Program-made: the position numbers and the translations under genes
Shown: positions 5,627-12,394 of the stretch, in pieces
Position numbering within the stretch: position 1 is the stretch's first letter
Layout of the letters: each line of letters opens with the position of its first letter
Assembly (NCBI GenBank): GCA_002305335.1
Contig: DBQR01000053.1
Location: forward strand, 1 to 12,394
Reading direction: 5' to 3'
DNA from: Clostridiales bacterium UBA1389
GTDB lineage: Bacteria; Bacillota; Clostridia; Oscillospirales; CAG-382
Length of the DNA: 12,394 bases
Notes under the pieces: model-generated
Database searches by the model: none
Told to the model about the DNA's origin: nothing
The model's input: the letters and a program-made list of their open reading frames with translations, nothing else

Positions 5627-7031
5627 TTTCGCATTCCTCGCAATTAGGCTTACCGTCGCCGGAGGAGATAAGGCTTTCCGCCGCTTTCAGCATTATGGCG
5701 CATTCCATACGCTTCCTGAACAGCTTGCAGCCGTATTCGTAAACCCCGCCTATGCTGCCGGTGGCATGATAGGAGTTGGCGGCGCATCCGCCGGAACAGT
5801 AAAGCTGTGCCCAGCAGTTTTTACATTCTTGTCTGGAATAAGCGTTGCATCTGGCAAAATTCTGCCGTATGGCGTCATTCGTAACCCCTTCCCAGACATT
5901 TCCCATGGAAAAGGTCTTATCCCCCACAAACTGATGGCAGGGATAAAGCTCCCCCCAGGGGGTGACGGCAAGATATTCGGTACCCGAACCGCAGCCGGAG
6001 ATCCGTTTGTAGATACAGGGGCCGTGCTCTAAATCTATCATATAATGATAGAAAGTTATGGGCTTTCCCTCTTTATGCCGTTTTAACATTTTCTTTGCCA
6101 AAAGCTCGTATTGCTCAAAGAGGACGGGTAAATCCTCCTCCGTCAATGCGCAGGGGTCATCGGGGGAACACACCACCGGCTCCATGCTTAACTGGGTAAA
6201 CCCTAAATCCGCCATATGAAAGAGATCCTTTGTGAAGTCGGTGTTAAAGTGGGTAAAGGTCCCCCTTATATAATAGCTTTTATCCCCCCGCTTTGAAACG
6301 AATTCCCTGAATTTCGGCACCACCAGGTCATAGCTTCCCGTACCAGCATTGGTTTTTCTGAACCGGTCATGGACCTCCTTCCGCCCGTCAAGGCTTAACA
6401 CCACATTCGATATTTCCCTGTCTGCAAACTCAATGACCTCGTCGTTTATGTTCAGACCGTTGGTGGTAAGGGTAAAGCGAAAATTTTTATTATGTATTTT
6501 TTCCTGTGTCCTTGCATAGGCGACTATCTGCTTTACCGCGTCGAAGTTTAAAAGCGGCTCGCCGCCGAAGAAATCCACCTCAAGATTCCTCCGGTTCCCT
6601 GAGTTGGCAATCAGAAAATCAATCCCCTGCTTGCCCACCTCAAAGCTCATAAGCCCCCGTTCTCCCTTATACTTCCCCTGACTTGCAAAGCAGTAGGTGC
6701 AGTTCAGGTTGCAGGTATGGGCAACGTGAAGGCAGAGGGCTTTTATCGCCTTGTCCCTGTATTTAACACCGCCGGCAATATCCTCAAAGGTGTCTTCGGT
6801 GAAAAGCTGTTTTGATTCAACCAGGCTTTTAATATCCTCCAGACACTCATAAAGCTCCTCGGGCGATAGATTTTTACCGTATTTGTCGGTCATTTTATTT
6901 ATAATTTCCCCTTCGGTATTGTCCTTGAACAGGGAAATCATGTCATATGCCACCTCGTCCACCACATGGACGGAGCCGCTTACCGTATCCAAGACTATAT
7001 TGTAGCCGTTTAGTTTATACTGATGAACCAT
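5607..7031 (-). CDS. scfB: SCIFF peptide maturase, radical SAM/SPASM thioether-forming enzyme
   Basis: A 474-aa radical SAM enzyme that installs Cys-to-Thr thioether crosslinks in the SCIFF peptide (family of CteB). The N-terminal 1-90 is a PqqD-like peptide-recognition region. The radical SAM cluster motif is C107, C111, C114 (HTCNLNCTYC), followed by DFFGGEP (153-159), which binds SAM. The SPASM/auxiliary cluster Cys are C347, C365, C395, C403, C406, C412, C416 and C435, around CGSGTEYLAVTPWGELYPC and CKNCWAQLYCSGGC. An extra C-terminal tail has C464, C467 and C473. ATG 7031 has AAGGAG a few bases upstream. It lies 70 bases after the scfA stop, with a terminator-like hairpin between, and overlaps the next gene by 20 bp. 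Confidence 0.96.
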   Translation of the reverse strand: MVHQYKLNGYNIVLDTVSGSVHVVDEVAYDMISLFKDNTEGEIINKMTDKYGKNLSPEELYECLEDIKSLVESKQLFTEDTFEDIAGGVKYRDKAIKALCLHVAHTCNLNCTYCFASQGKYKGERGLMSFEVGKQGIDFLIANSGNRRNLEVDFFGGEPLLNFDAVKQIVAYARTQEKIHNKNFRFTLTTNGLNINDEVIEFADREISNVVLSLDGRKEVHDRFRKTNAGTGSYDLVVPKFREFVSKRGDKSYYIRGTFTHFNTDFTKDLFHMADLGFTQLSMEPVVCSPDDPCALTEEDLPVLFEQYELLAKKMLKRHKEGKPITFYHYMIDLEHGPCIYKRISGCGSGTEYLAVTPWGELYPCHQFVGDKTFSMGNVWEGVTNDAIRQNFARCNAYSRQECKNCWAQLYCSGGCAANSYHATGSIGGVYEYGCKLFRKRMECAIMLKAAESLISSGDGKPNCEECENEYACH

Positions 7032-7048
7032 TATTTCTCCTTAAATGC

Positions 7049-7085
7049 AAAAAAAGGACTTGTGAGTTTGTAACACCGCAAGTCC
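7049..7085 (-). terminator. Attenuator-like terminator between scfA and scfB
   Basis: On the minus strand GGACTTG (7079-7085) pairs with CAAGTCC (7056-7062) and is followed by seven T (7049-7055). It sits in the 70-base gap between precursor and maturase. Partial readthrough would give much more precursor than enzyme mRNA, the usual arrangement for peptide-plus-maturase pairs. Confidence 0.8.
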
Positions 7086-7101
7086 CTGTTTTGTTTTTGA
7101 G

Positions 7102-7254
7102 TTATTTTTCCTCTTTTTTATTCTCGCAGGGTTGGTTTGCCACTCCGCAGGAGGTCTTGCAGGCCGACTGGCAGGAGGTCTGGCACTCCCCGCAGCCGCC
7201 CTTTTTAACGCTTTCGTTCAGATTGCGGCTTTTTAAGGTTATGATTCTTTTCAT
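7102..7254 (-). CDS. scfA: SCIFF RiPP precursor peptide (six cysteines in forty-five residues)
   Basis: A 50-aa peptide. The leader-like MKRIITLKSRNLNESVKK is followed by GGCGECQTSCQSACKTSC and a GVANQPCENKKEEK tail. The six Cys are at 21, 24, 28, 32, 36 and 43, and the acceptor Thr/Ser lie between them, matching the near-invariant SCIFF core found across Clostridia. ATG 7254 has AAGGAG eight bases upstream, and a consensus promoter lies at 7290-7318. The maturase scfB follows on the same strand. The mature product and its role are not settled for the family. The C-terminal KKEEK extension is slightly longer than the 46-residue relatives I recall. Confidence 0.95.
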   Translation of the reverse strand: MKRIITLKSRNLNESVKKGGCGECQTSCQSACKTSCGVANQPCENKKEEK

Positions 7255-7289
7255 ATGTTATTCTCCTTCTTGATGATAGTTTTCAACTA

Positions 7290-7318
7290 AATATAGCACA
7301 TATGTATTGCTTTGTCAA
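7290..7318 (-). promoter_or_regulatory. Sigma-A promoter of the scfA-scfB operon
   Basis: On the minus strand a perfect TTGACA (7313-7318) and TATATT (7290-7295) are spaced by 17 bases, with a leader of about 30 bases to the scfA start. No clear terminator separates it from the SIS gene upstream, so some readthrough from the sugar operon is possible. Confidence 0.85.
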
Positions 7319-7344
7319 GATTTGAACTGTTTTATGGGTTAAAC

Positions 7345-7926
7345 TTATTTCTTTCCCAACATTCCTCCGGGATGAGTTTTAACATACTGTTCGACGGTCA
7401 GGTTTGCGTCCTCCTGTAACAGCACCGACAGACATTGAAGGACGAACATTTCCGCTAAAACCGATGCCCTGGGGGGACGGTTGAGGATATCCCCCTCATG
7501 GTCTACCTTTGCCAAAAGGCTAATATCCGAATTATCCGCAAGCCAGGAATTTTTGTTCCCCGTAACGGCAATGATTTTACAGCCGTTGTTTTTTACAGCC
7601 GTCACCGTGGCCTTAAGCTCCTGAGTTTCCCCGCTGTTGGAAATGGCAATAACCACATCCCCTGCCACAAGCTGCCCGCTGGAACCATGCACCGCCTCGG
7701 TGGCGTTAAGATAATAGGCCGGCGTGCCCGTTGAGGACATAAGGGAGGCGATATAGTTTGCCACATGGGAGGGCTTACCTATCCCCGTTATATGGAGCCT
7801 GTTTTTGTTCTTTTTGGCCTCAATTATCATTTCCGCCGCCTTTTCAAGGCTTTCCCTGTCCACCGAAGATGCGACGGAATTGAATTCCTTAGTTGCAATT
7901 TCAATGAACTTTTCCAATGCTTCCAT
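7345..7926 (-). CDS. SIS-domain sugar-phosphate isomerase, arabinose-5-phosphate isomerase-like
   Basis: A 193-aa single SIS-domain protein close to the KdsD/GutQ/KpsF group, which interconverts ribulose 5-phosphate and arabinose 5-phosphate. It lacks the CBS pair of full-length KdsD, as in the known SIS-only members. Visible motifs: ITGIGKPSHVA (46-56) with K51, STGTPAYYL (65-73), ATEAVHG (75-81) with H80, ISNSGETQE (95-103), and THPGGMLG (184-191) with H185. These line up with the catalytic Lys and His residues of E. coli KdsD. It follows the ribokinase gene by 12 bases on the same strand and is surely co-transcribed. A role in Kdo synthesis is unlikely in a Gram-positive; pentose use is a better guess. 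A hexulose-6-phosphate isomerase or sugar-phosphate sensor role remains possible. Confidence 0.85.
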   Translation of the reverse strand: MEALEKFIEIATKEFNSVASSVDRESLEKAAEMIIEAKKNKNRLHITGIGKPSHVANYIASLMSSTGTPAYYLNATEAVHGSSGQLVAGDVVIAISNSGETQELKATVTAVKNNGCKIIAVTGNKNSWLADNSDISLLAKVDHEGDILNRPPRASVLAEMFVLQCLSVLLQEDANLTVEQYVKTHPGGMLGKK

Positions 7927-7938
7927 CTCTATTTCCCC

Positions 7939-8916
7939 CTACTTTGTAAGCAGAATATTAAACGGTTCGATATCAAAGCCTTTTACCTTCATAACCGACA
8001 GCACTTCCTCCAGGGCGGGGAGGCTGGTCTGGGCTCCCATGCGGGTAACGGAAATACCGGCGGCGGCGTTGGCAAACCGAAGGGCGTTTGTAACGGAAAT
8101 CCCCGCCGCCACCGCCGTTGAGAAGGCACCGATAAAGGAATCCCCGGCGGCGGTGGGGTCAACCGTCTTCCCCCAGTCAACGCTGGGGGAGTAACAGATT
8201 CCCCCGTCGCCCAGAAAGGCCGCCCCCCTCTTGCCCAGGGTTATTATTGCATTCTTTACGCCGGTGTTTTTTATTGCATAAAGCTGTTTTTCAATATTTT
8301 TTTCGCTGTCGGCGGGAATACCCGTCAGATCCTCCGCCTCATGCTCGTTGGGGGTAATATATGTAAGACAAGACAGCAATTCTACCGGCAGTTTTGCCGT
8401 GGGGGCGGGATTAAGCATAACCTTAACCCCCGCTTCCTTCGCAAAGGATGCCACCAGAGTGTTTATCTCCATGGGTATTTCGTTTTGAAGTATGACCATG
8501 TCAAAGGATTGGATTTCTTCTTTTAGCGGTAAAATATCCTCTTTTGTTATTTCCATATTGGCGCCGGGGTAAACGATTATCCGGTTCTGGGTACCCTCCG
8601 GGGAAACTTCAAGCTGGACATTTCCCACGGCGGAGGGAACATTATTTGAAACCGCGACATAACGGGTATCGACCCCGCTTTGAACCGCCGAATTTATCAG
8701 AGCCCTGCCGAAATCGTCGCTTCCCACCTTCCCCGCCATAACCACCTTTGCCCCTAAACGGGAGGCCTGTATTGCCTGATTCGCCCCTTTGCCTCCGGGG
8801 GCGGTGGCAAAGCCTGTTCCAAAAACCGACTCCCCCGCAGAGGGGAATCTGCGGGCGCTTATAATCAGATCCATAACAAAACTGCCCACTACAAGAATTT
8901 TCGGTTTCTTATACAT
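7939..8916 (-). CDS. rbsK: Ribokinase-type PfkB-family sugar kinase
   Basis: A 325-aa cytoplasmic kinase that phosphorylates ribose, or a related sugar, at the 5-OH with ATP. PfkB signatures are present: the N-terminal strand ILVVGSFVMDL (7-17), PGGKGANQA (40-48), GKVGSDDFG (62-70), NPAP (169-172), TPNEHEAEDLTG (188-199), TLGKRGA (226-232), and DPTAAGDSF (253-261), where D259 is the catalytic base in the anion hole. The usual DTTAAGD or DTTGAGD motif has Pro at the second position here (D-P-T), a mild change. Length is slightly above the roughly 305-aa average because of a C-terminal extension. It is the first gene of a two-gene operon with the SIS isomerase, with its own promoter at 8957-8985. 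No ribose transporter or RbsD is visible. Confidence 0.9.
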   Translation of the reverse strand: MYKKPKILVVGSFVMDLIISARRFPSAGESVFGTGFATAPGGKGANQAIQASRLGAKVVMAGKVGSDDFGRALINSAVQSGVDTRYVAVSNNVPSAVGNVQLEVSPEGTQNRIIVYPGANMEITKEDILPLKEEIQSFDMVILQNEIPMEINTLVASFAKEAGVKVMLNPAPTAKLPVELLSCLTYITPNEHEAEDLTGIPADSEKNIEKQLYAIKNTGVKNAIITLGKRGAAFLGDGGICYSPSVDWGKTVDPTAAGDSFIGAFSTAVAAGISVTNALRFANAAAGISVTRMGAQTSLPALEEVLSVMKVKGFDIEPFNILLTK

Positions 8917-8956
8917 TCAGTCAACCGCCTTTACCCATAAATTCAATTTCCTATTA

Positions 8957-8985
8957 ATAATAGCACATACCTGCAATTTAATCAA
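8957..8985 (-). promoter_or_regulatory. Sigma-A promoter of the ribokinase-isomerase operon
   Basis: On the minus strand TTGATT (8980-8985) and TATTAT (8957-8962) are spaced by 17 bases, about 40 bases before the ribokinase start. Confidence 0.75.
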
Positions 8986-8991
8986 GATATA

Positions 8992-9017
8992 AAAGCTCCC
9001 TTGAGCAAGGGAGCTTT
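8992..9017. terminator. Terminator after the large lipoprotein gene
   Basis: A perfect 11-bp stem, AAAGCTCCCTT with AAGGGAGCTTT, around a 4-base loop. On the minus strand it is followed by TTATAT, giving a modest T tract. It separates the lipoprotein gene from the ribokinase promoter, which begins only a few bases beyond it. Confidence 0.8.
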
Positions 9018-9034
9018 CACTATTTTATATTAAT

Positions 9035-12000
9035 TTAATAGCTATACAGAGCGTTGGTGTTTATCGACTGGTCCTTTGAACCGTTGGAGGAAGCCCAGGA
9101 ATCATCCTCACCGTCAACATACTGTATTTTAATACCCATGGCGGTGCCGTCGCCGGAGGTGGGGACGGTTCTCCCCAAACTGCTCCAGGGCATGGTAATC
9201 AGAATCACTCCGTCTTTTTCCTCGAACGTAAAACCGTCAATGGTTACGGCAGACGCACCTTCGCCGCCGGCAGTCCAGCCGGATGAAGTGCGGTGGAGGT
9301 AATACCTTATCCCGTGGTCGTTTTCAAGGGCAGTCGAGTTGGTCGCGCCGGTGGTTATCATCCAGACCTGAACCAGGTCATCCTTGCTTTCCCACCAAAC
9401 CCCCGCGCCGTAGTTTACGGTGTCGTCGTTGGTGCGGACAAGGGCATAGAAGTTGTTATTGTCCCAGGCATAGGCATATTCGGGGGTTGCCTTGATATTT
9501 CCTAAGGCAAAATTCTGCCAGTTCAGGCTGTCTGAATTATTTAAGGAAGGGGTCGTTTTAATCAGTACGCCTTCGTTATAGATTTCATCCTTTATTTCGG
9601 GTTTTGTAACCTCGATTACTCCGGACATATCCACCTTTCTGCCGTCGTCGGTTACCACTTCGGGGGGCTCAGCTTCCTTCCCGTGGCCGTCAACCGTCGC
9701 AAAGGTCGAATAGAATTTTACATAATCCCTTACGATAAGCCGCTTGTAATAATCAAAGACACTATCATATTTTGTCATGGGGAAAGTGGTAAAGTAGTGG
9801 GGAATGTCAAATACTATTATAGAACCCGACATTTTTGCCTCGGCAACCAGGGATTTCACAATCTCGTCATACCGCTTGGTGGTGGATACCTGCTCGAAAA
9901 TCTCCATGTCGTGCCAGAATTCCGCGCCTGCCCGCCTTACCGCCTTTGCCCACTCCGTGACATAGTCCTCAAAAGAATCCATAACCGAATCCTCAACATA
10001 AAGGGTGGAGGTTCGCCCAAGGCAGTCCTGGGCCGCCACAATATCCGCCACCGGGCGGTCCCCCTCCTTGTCGGGGGCTATAAGCCGGTAAAGGTTGTCT
10101 GCGCCGGTTATGGGCTTTCCGCTCCGCCAGATAGCGGGGGCGATCATAATCAAAGCCTCCGGAGCGATTTCATGGATATAGTCGGATTGATTTTTATAAA
10201 CATACCTTCCCGCATTCACCCCGCCGGACATATTAAGCCACTGGTCGCATTCCTCGTCGGAAAGATAATATCCCGCAAAGGAGGTATGGTGGTGGTACAT
10301 ATTGTATATATCCTCGATTATCAGGAAGGAATCCTTAACAATGTTTTCATACTGTTTTTTAGTGGCGGCGGCGTTGGGTGAAGTGAAGTCGGAATCGTGT
10401 ATGGTACCTAAAAATACCTTCATTCCCAGCCTGTCGGCGGCGGAAAGCACCGCTTCGAACACATCGTCGCAGCCATAGGTGGGGGAATAGGCATAGCCTG
10501 CCGCAGTGATCTTAGGACCGTTTACCATGGTTGATTTGGCATTGTAGTGGACGGTATATTGCATTACCACCCAGTCCATACCCAAGTCCTTCATGCCCTT
10601 AAGCTGCAGATACCAGGCATATTCGCTCTGGCTTGCCGCCGCACTTGCTCTACCGCCGTTGGTGGGAAGCTGGAAGAATCCCCCCCGGATAAGGGGAAGC
10701 TGGGGCTGACCTGCATAAACGGAAGCCTCTTTCAGTTTCAGTGTGTTGCCGGCGGTGAGCTTGATGGTGACGTTGTCGGAAGTCTTGTCGTCAAAGAAAA
10801 TGTAAAGATTTGTGTTGGACCCTGCTTTGGCGGTATAGGACTGACAGCTTACCTTTTCCTCCCCGCAAAACAGTTCGAAATCGTTTACCTGACCTTCATA
10901 GGTGACTGTGGCGCCGCAAAGGTCGTCATAGGTTTTGTTAAGGGTAAGTTTTATTTCGTTTTCCCCCTCAACACCCTTCAGACCTTCCCGGTAGGCAAGG
11001 TCGGTAATAAGGGAGGATTCGTTTCCGTTCAGGGTTGCCTTCACGAAGGAGGCCACGTTGGTGTTGGAAAGCTGGTTTTTACGGTTGATGAAGTTGTAGT
11101 CCGGCTCCTCGACATCCGTTTCGGACCCATAGACAAAAATTTCGTCCGTAATCACGCTGGTGGAAATATTGGTTATTACCTTTATATAACGGGCTTTAAC
11201 GGTATAAGGGCGGGTTACAAGATATTTGTTGGAGGTAGTTCTTGTTATGTTGCTGGAGGAGGTTAAATAGGATTGACCGAAATCCTCCCAGTTTTCGTTG
11301 TCCCGGGAATACTTCACATTTACCTTTTCGGGGAGGGGAAGGGAAGAGGAGGTAATGTACAAACCGAAGTAAACCTCCGACACATTCTTGACGTCCCCTA
11401 AGTCGATAACAATAGCGCTGCCGTAGGAAACCGTCTGAGTCGGGGTTACAAAGCCCAAAAGGGCCTCGTCGCCGTCGGTAATAAAAGTTTTACCGTCGGT
11501 GAGCTTATATCCGTTTTCAAGTTCGGGGTATTTCTTTGTAACCGTGCCGATAATTTCATAGGAAGCTCCGGCAGTCAGAAGGGTACGGTTGTGCCGACGG
11601 TCTCCCTTAATCCTTATTTCTCCGATTTTAATGGTTTTATCGTAGGAAACAGGGAACACAAACATAACCGCTTTGGCGGTAATGCTAAGGCTGTCGGAAA
11701 GTTTGCCGTCTTCATAAACGCCGTAGCTGCCGGCATAAAAAGAGAAGTTATATCCGTCGGTGGAGTAGAATATGTCGCATTTTTCGCCGGAGTATTCCCC
11801 GAAGGTTACTTCAAAACCGGTTATTTCCGACATAAAACCCAGGTCAACGGATATGGCGGCGGTGGTATTGTCAACGGTGAGGTTGTGGGTTTTTCCCGAC
11901 CAGTCGGTGGCGGTTATGGTATAGCCGTTACCCTTGTCAAGGCTGGTGGTAAGTTCGGCAAAGGTATTGTCGTCACCGTCGGTAAGAAACACAAGATTAT

Positions 12001-12232
12001 TGTCACCGGTTATTTTAATGCCGCAATCGTAAAAATAGGGAGCATGATAGGCAAGGTTGTCATTTTCGCCGGGTGTGCCGGATGTTTCGTCGGAAGTTTC
12101 GTCGGATATTTCGTCGGAAATGTCCTTCTTTGATTCCTCCGAGGTATCGGTGTTGTTATTTTCGCAGGATGTCATAATAATCCCTCCTAAAATAAAAGTG
12201 AAAACAAGAATAAAAGACAGTATTTTTTTCAC
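9035..12232 (-). CDS. Large secreted lipoprotein: discoidin-like domains, DUF4434-like barrel, CBM9-like C-terminus
   Basis: A 1065-aa exported protein. MKKILSFILVFTFILGGIIM followed by TSC is a lipoprotein signal with the acylated C23. Residues 24-58 are a Ser/Asp/Glu-rich linker made from short tandem repeats. Two discoidin (F5/8C)-like beta domains appear at about 60-212 and 215-370 ('ITGFEVTFG', 'VSEVYFGLYITSS', 'ARYIKVITN'), then a beta-rich stretch (380-510). A TIM-barrel region of DUF4434 type covers about 515-835, with GGFFQLP at its start, GYYLSDEECD (E660, E661) and FWHDMEIFE (E777) as possible active acids. The C-terminal 885-1065 resembles a family 9 carbohydrate-binding module. 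It probably binds and cleaves a glycan at the cell surface; the substrate is unknown. GTG start at 12232, with AAAGGAG 7 bases upstream. It is monocistronic, with its own promoter and terminator. Confidence 0.85.
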   Translation of the reverse strand: MKKILSFILVFTFILGGIIMTSCENNNTDTSEESKKDISDEISDETSDETSGTPGENDNLAYHAPYFYDCGIKITGDNNLVFLTDGDDNTFAELTTSLDKGNGYTITATDWSGKTHNLTVDNTTAAISVDLGFMSEITGFEVTFGEYSGEKCDIFYSTDGYNFSFYAGSYGVYEDGKLSDSLSITAKAVMFVFPVSYDKTIKIGEIRIKGDRRHNRTLLTAGASYEIIGTVTKKYPELENGYKLTDGKTFITDGDEALLGFVTPTQTVSYGSAIVIDLGDVKNVSEVYFGLYITSSSLPLPEKVNVKYSRDNENWEDFGQSYLTSSSNITRTTSNKYLVTRPYTVKARYIKVITNISTSVITDEIFVYGSETDVEEPDYNFINRKNQLSNTNVASFVKATLNGNESSLITDLAYREGLKGVEGENEIKLTLNKTYDDLCGATVTYEGQVNDFELFCGEEKVSCQSYTAKAGSNTNLYIFFDDKTSDNVTIKLTAGNTLKLKEASVYAGQPQLPLIRGGFFQLPTNGGRASAAASQSEYAWYLQLKGMKDLGMDWVVMQYTVHYNAKSTMVNGPKITAAGYAYSPTYGCDDVFEAVLSAADRLGMKVFLGTIHDSDFTSPNAAATKKQYENIVKDSFLIIEDIYNMYHHHTSFAGYYLSDEECDQWLNMSGGVNAGRYVYKNQSDYIHEIAPEALIMIAPAIWRSGKPITGADNLYRLIAPDKEGDRPVADIVAAQDCLGRTSTLYVEDSVMDSFEDYVTEWAKAVRRAGAEFWHDMEIFEQVSTTKRYDEIVKSLVAEAKMSGSIIVFDIPHYFTTFPMTKYDSVFDYYKRLIVRDYVKFYSTFATVDGHGKEAEPPEVVTDDGRKVDMSGVIEVTKPEIKDEIYNEGVLIKTTPSLNNSDSLNWQNFALGNIKATPEYAYAWDNNNFYALVRTNDDTVNYGAGVWWESKDDLVQVWMITTGATNSTALENDHGIRYYLHRTSSGWTAGGEGASAVTIDGFTFEEKDGVILITMPWSSLGRTVPTSGDGTAMGIKIQYVDGEDDSWASSNGSKDQSINTNALYSY
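12084..12119. repeat. Three 12-bp tandem repeats encoding the lipoprotein linker
   Basis: Units (G/A)TTTCGTCGGA(A/T) at 12084-12095, 12096-12107 and 12108-12119. On the coding strand they give repeated S-D-E-(I/T) residues just after the lipid anchor. Such repeats can expand or contract and change tether length. Confidence 0.7.
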
Positions 12233-12285
12233 CTAATTACTCCTTTCAGGCAAGAATTGGCTTTTCGCCCATTTTATATAAGTGT

Positions 12286-12314
12286 ATCATACTATTAGCG
12301 GGTTTTCAAGTCAA
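12286..12314 (-). promoter_or_regulatory. Sigma-A promoter of the lipoprotein gene
   Basis: On the minus strand TTGACT (12309-12314) and TATGAT (12286-12291) are spaced by 17 bases, giving a leader of about 45 bases to the GTG start. Confidence 0.8.
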
Positions 12315-12320
12315 TTATTA

Positions 12321-12349
12321 TTGACAAACCGATTTTTTAGTGTTATAAT
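12321..12349 (+). promoter_or_regulatory. Perfect-consensus promoter of a tRNA gene or operon
   Basis: TTGACA (12321-12326) and TATAAT (12344-12349) with a 17-base spacer, identical to the sigma-A consensus as expected for stable RNA. The tRNA starts 23 bases after the -10 box. Its -35 box is only 6 bases from the -35 box of the divergent lipoprotein promoter. Confidence 0.9.
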
Positions 12350-12372
12350 CAACCCGCTGTAAAGATATATAC

Positions 12373-12394
12373 GGGCTTGTAGCTCAGCTGGGAG
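12373..12394 (+). tRNA. 5' end of a tRNA gene, cut by the window edge
   Basis: GGGCTTGTAGCTCAGCTGGGAG has an acceptor strand, T8, A9 and a D arm typical of tRNA-Ile or tRNA-Ala. The anticodon is outside the window, so the amino acid cannot be assigned. Confidence 0.85.

Noticed and set aside
6947..7273. 108-aa + strand frame across the scfA region
   Set aside because: It crosses the scfA gene, its promoter-proximal region and the attenuator in antisense. The six-Cys peptide on the other strand is clearly the real gene.
9683..10381. 232-aa open frame opposite the lipoprotein gene (similar frames at 10547-11266 and 11591-12133)
   Set aside because: Composition is Gly/Val-rich with no recognisable motif and no ribosome binding site. 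They are shadows of the GC-rich minus-strand gene.

Overview
The window looks like chromosomal DNA of a Clostridia-class Firmicute, probably an Oscillospiraceae/Ruminococcaceae-type gut anaerobe. The evidence is a SCIFF peptide with its radical SAM maturase (a Clostridia hallmark), AGGAGG-type ribosome binding sites, sigma-A promoters with 17-bp spacers, a NiCo-type riboswitch and a Gram-positive-style lipoprotein signal. No species can be named from the sequence alone.

Layout. (1) About 1-2810 is the right end of an integrated mobile element. In order it holds a long imperfect hairpin (15-90), an unrecognised 157-aa gene, a MazF/PemK-type toxin, a small excisionase-like HTH gene, and a tyrosine integrase with its own promoter and a strong terminator. 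Beyond the integrase lie three identical 10-bp repeats (probable integrase arm sites), an intact tRNA-Ser(CGA), and a second tRNA-Ser(CGA) that is cut off inside its T arm (2809-2918). The broken copy still has a good promoter, so the intact copy sits downstream of a host-like promoter. (2) 2980-4288 is a metal-export unit: promoter, NiCo (czcD-type) riboswitch whose 3' half can refold into a terminator, and a cation diffusion facilitator exporter. (3) 4298-7254, minus strand, is the SCIFF RiPP locus: promoter, six-cysteine precursor scfA, attenuator-like terminator, maturase scfB, and a PLP-dependent Orn/Lys/Arg decarboxylase-family gene overlapping scfB by 20 bp. (4) 7345-8916, minus strand, is a two-gene sugar operon: ribokinase, then a SIS-only sugar-phosphate isomerase resembling arabinose-5-phosphate isomerases. 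(5) 9035-12232, minus strand, is a single large secreted lipoprotein with discoidin-like N-terminal domains, a DUF4434-like barrel and a CBM9-like C-terminus. Its promoter lies back to back with a perfect-consensus promoter that drives a tRNA gene cut by the window edge.

The element brings a toxin and recombination genes. The host part combines metal homeostasis, a conserved clostridial RiPP, sugar phosphate metabolism and probable polysaccharide handling at the cell surface. The most interesting points are the intact tRNA-Ser lying inside the apparent element boundary beside a disrupted one, the long hairpin and unknown gene ahead of an orphan mazF, and the tight coupling of the SCIFF maturase to a decarboxylase-family enzyme.
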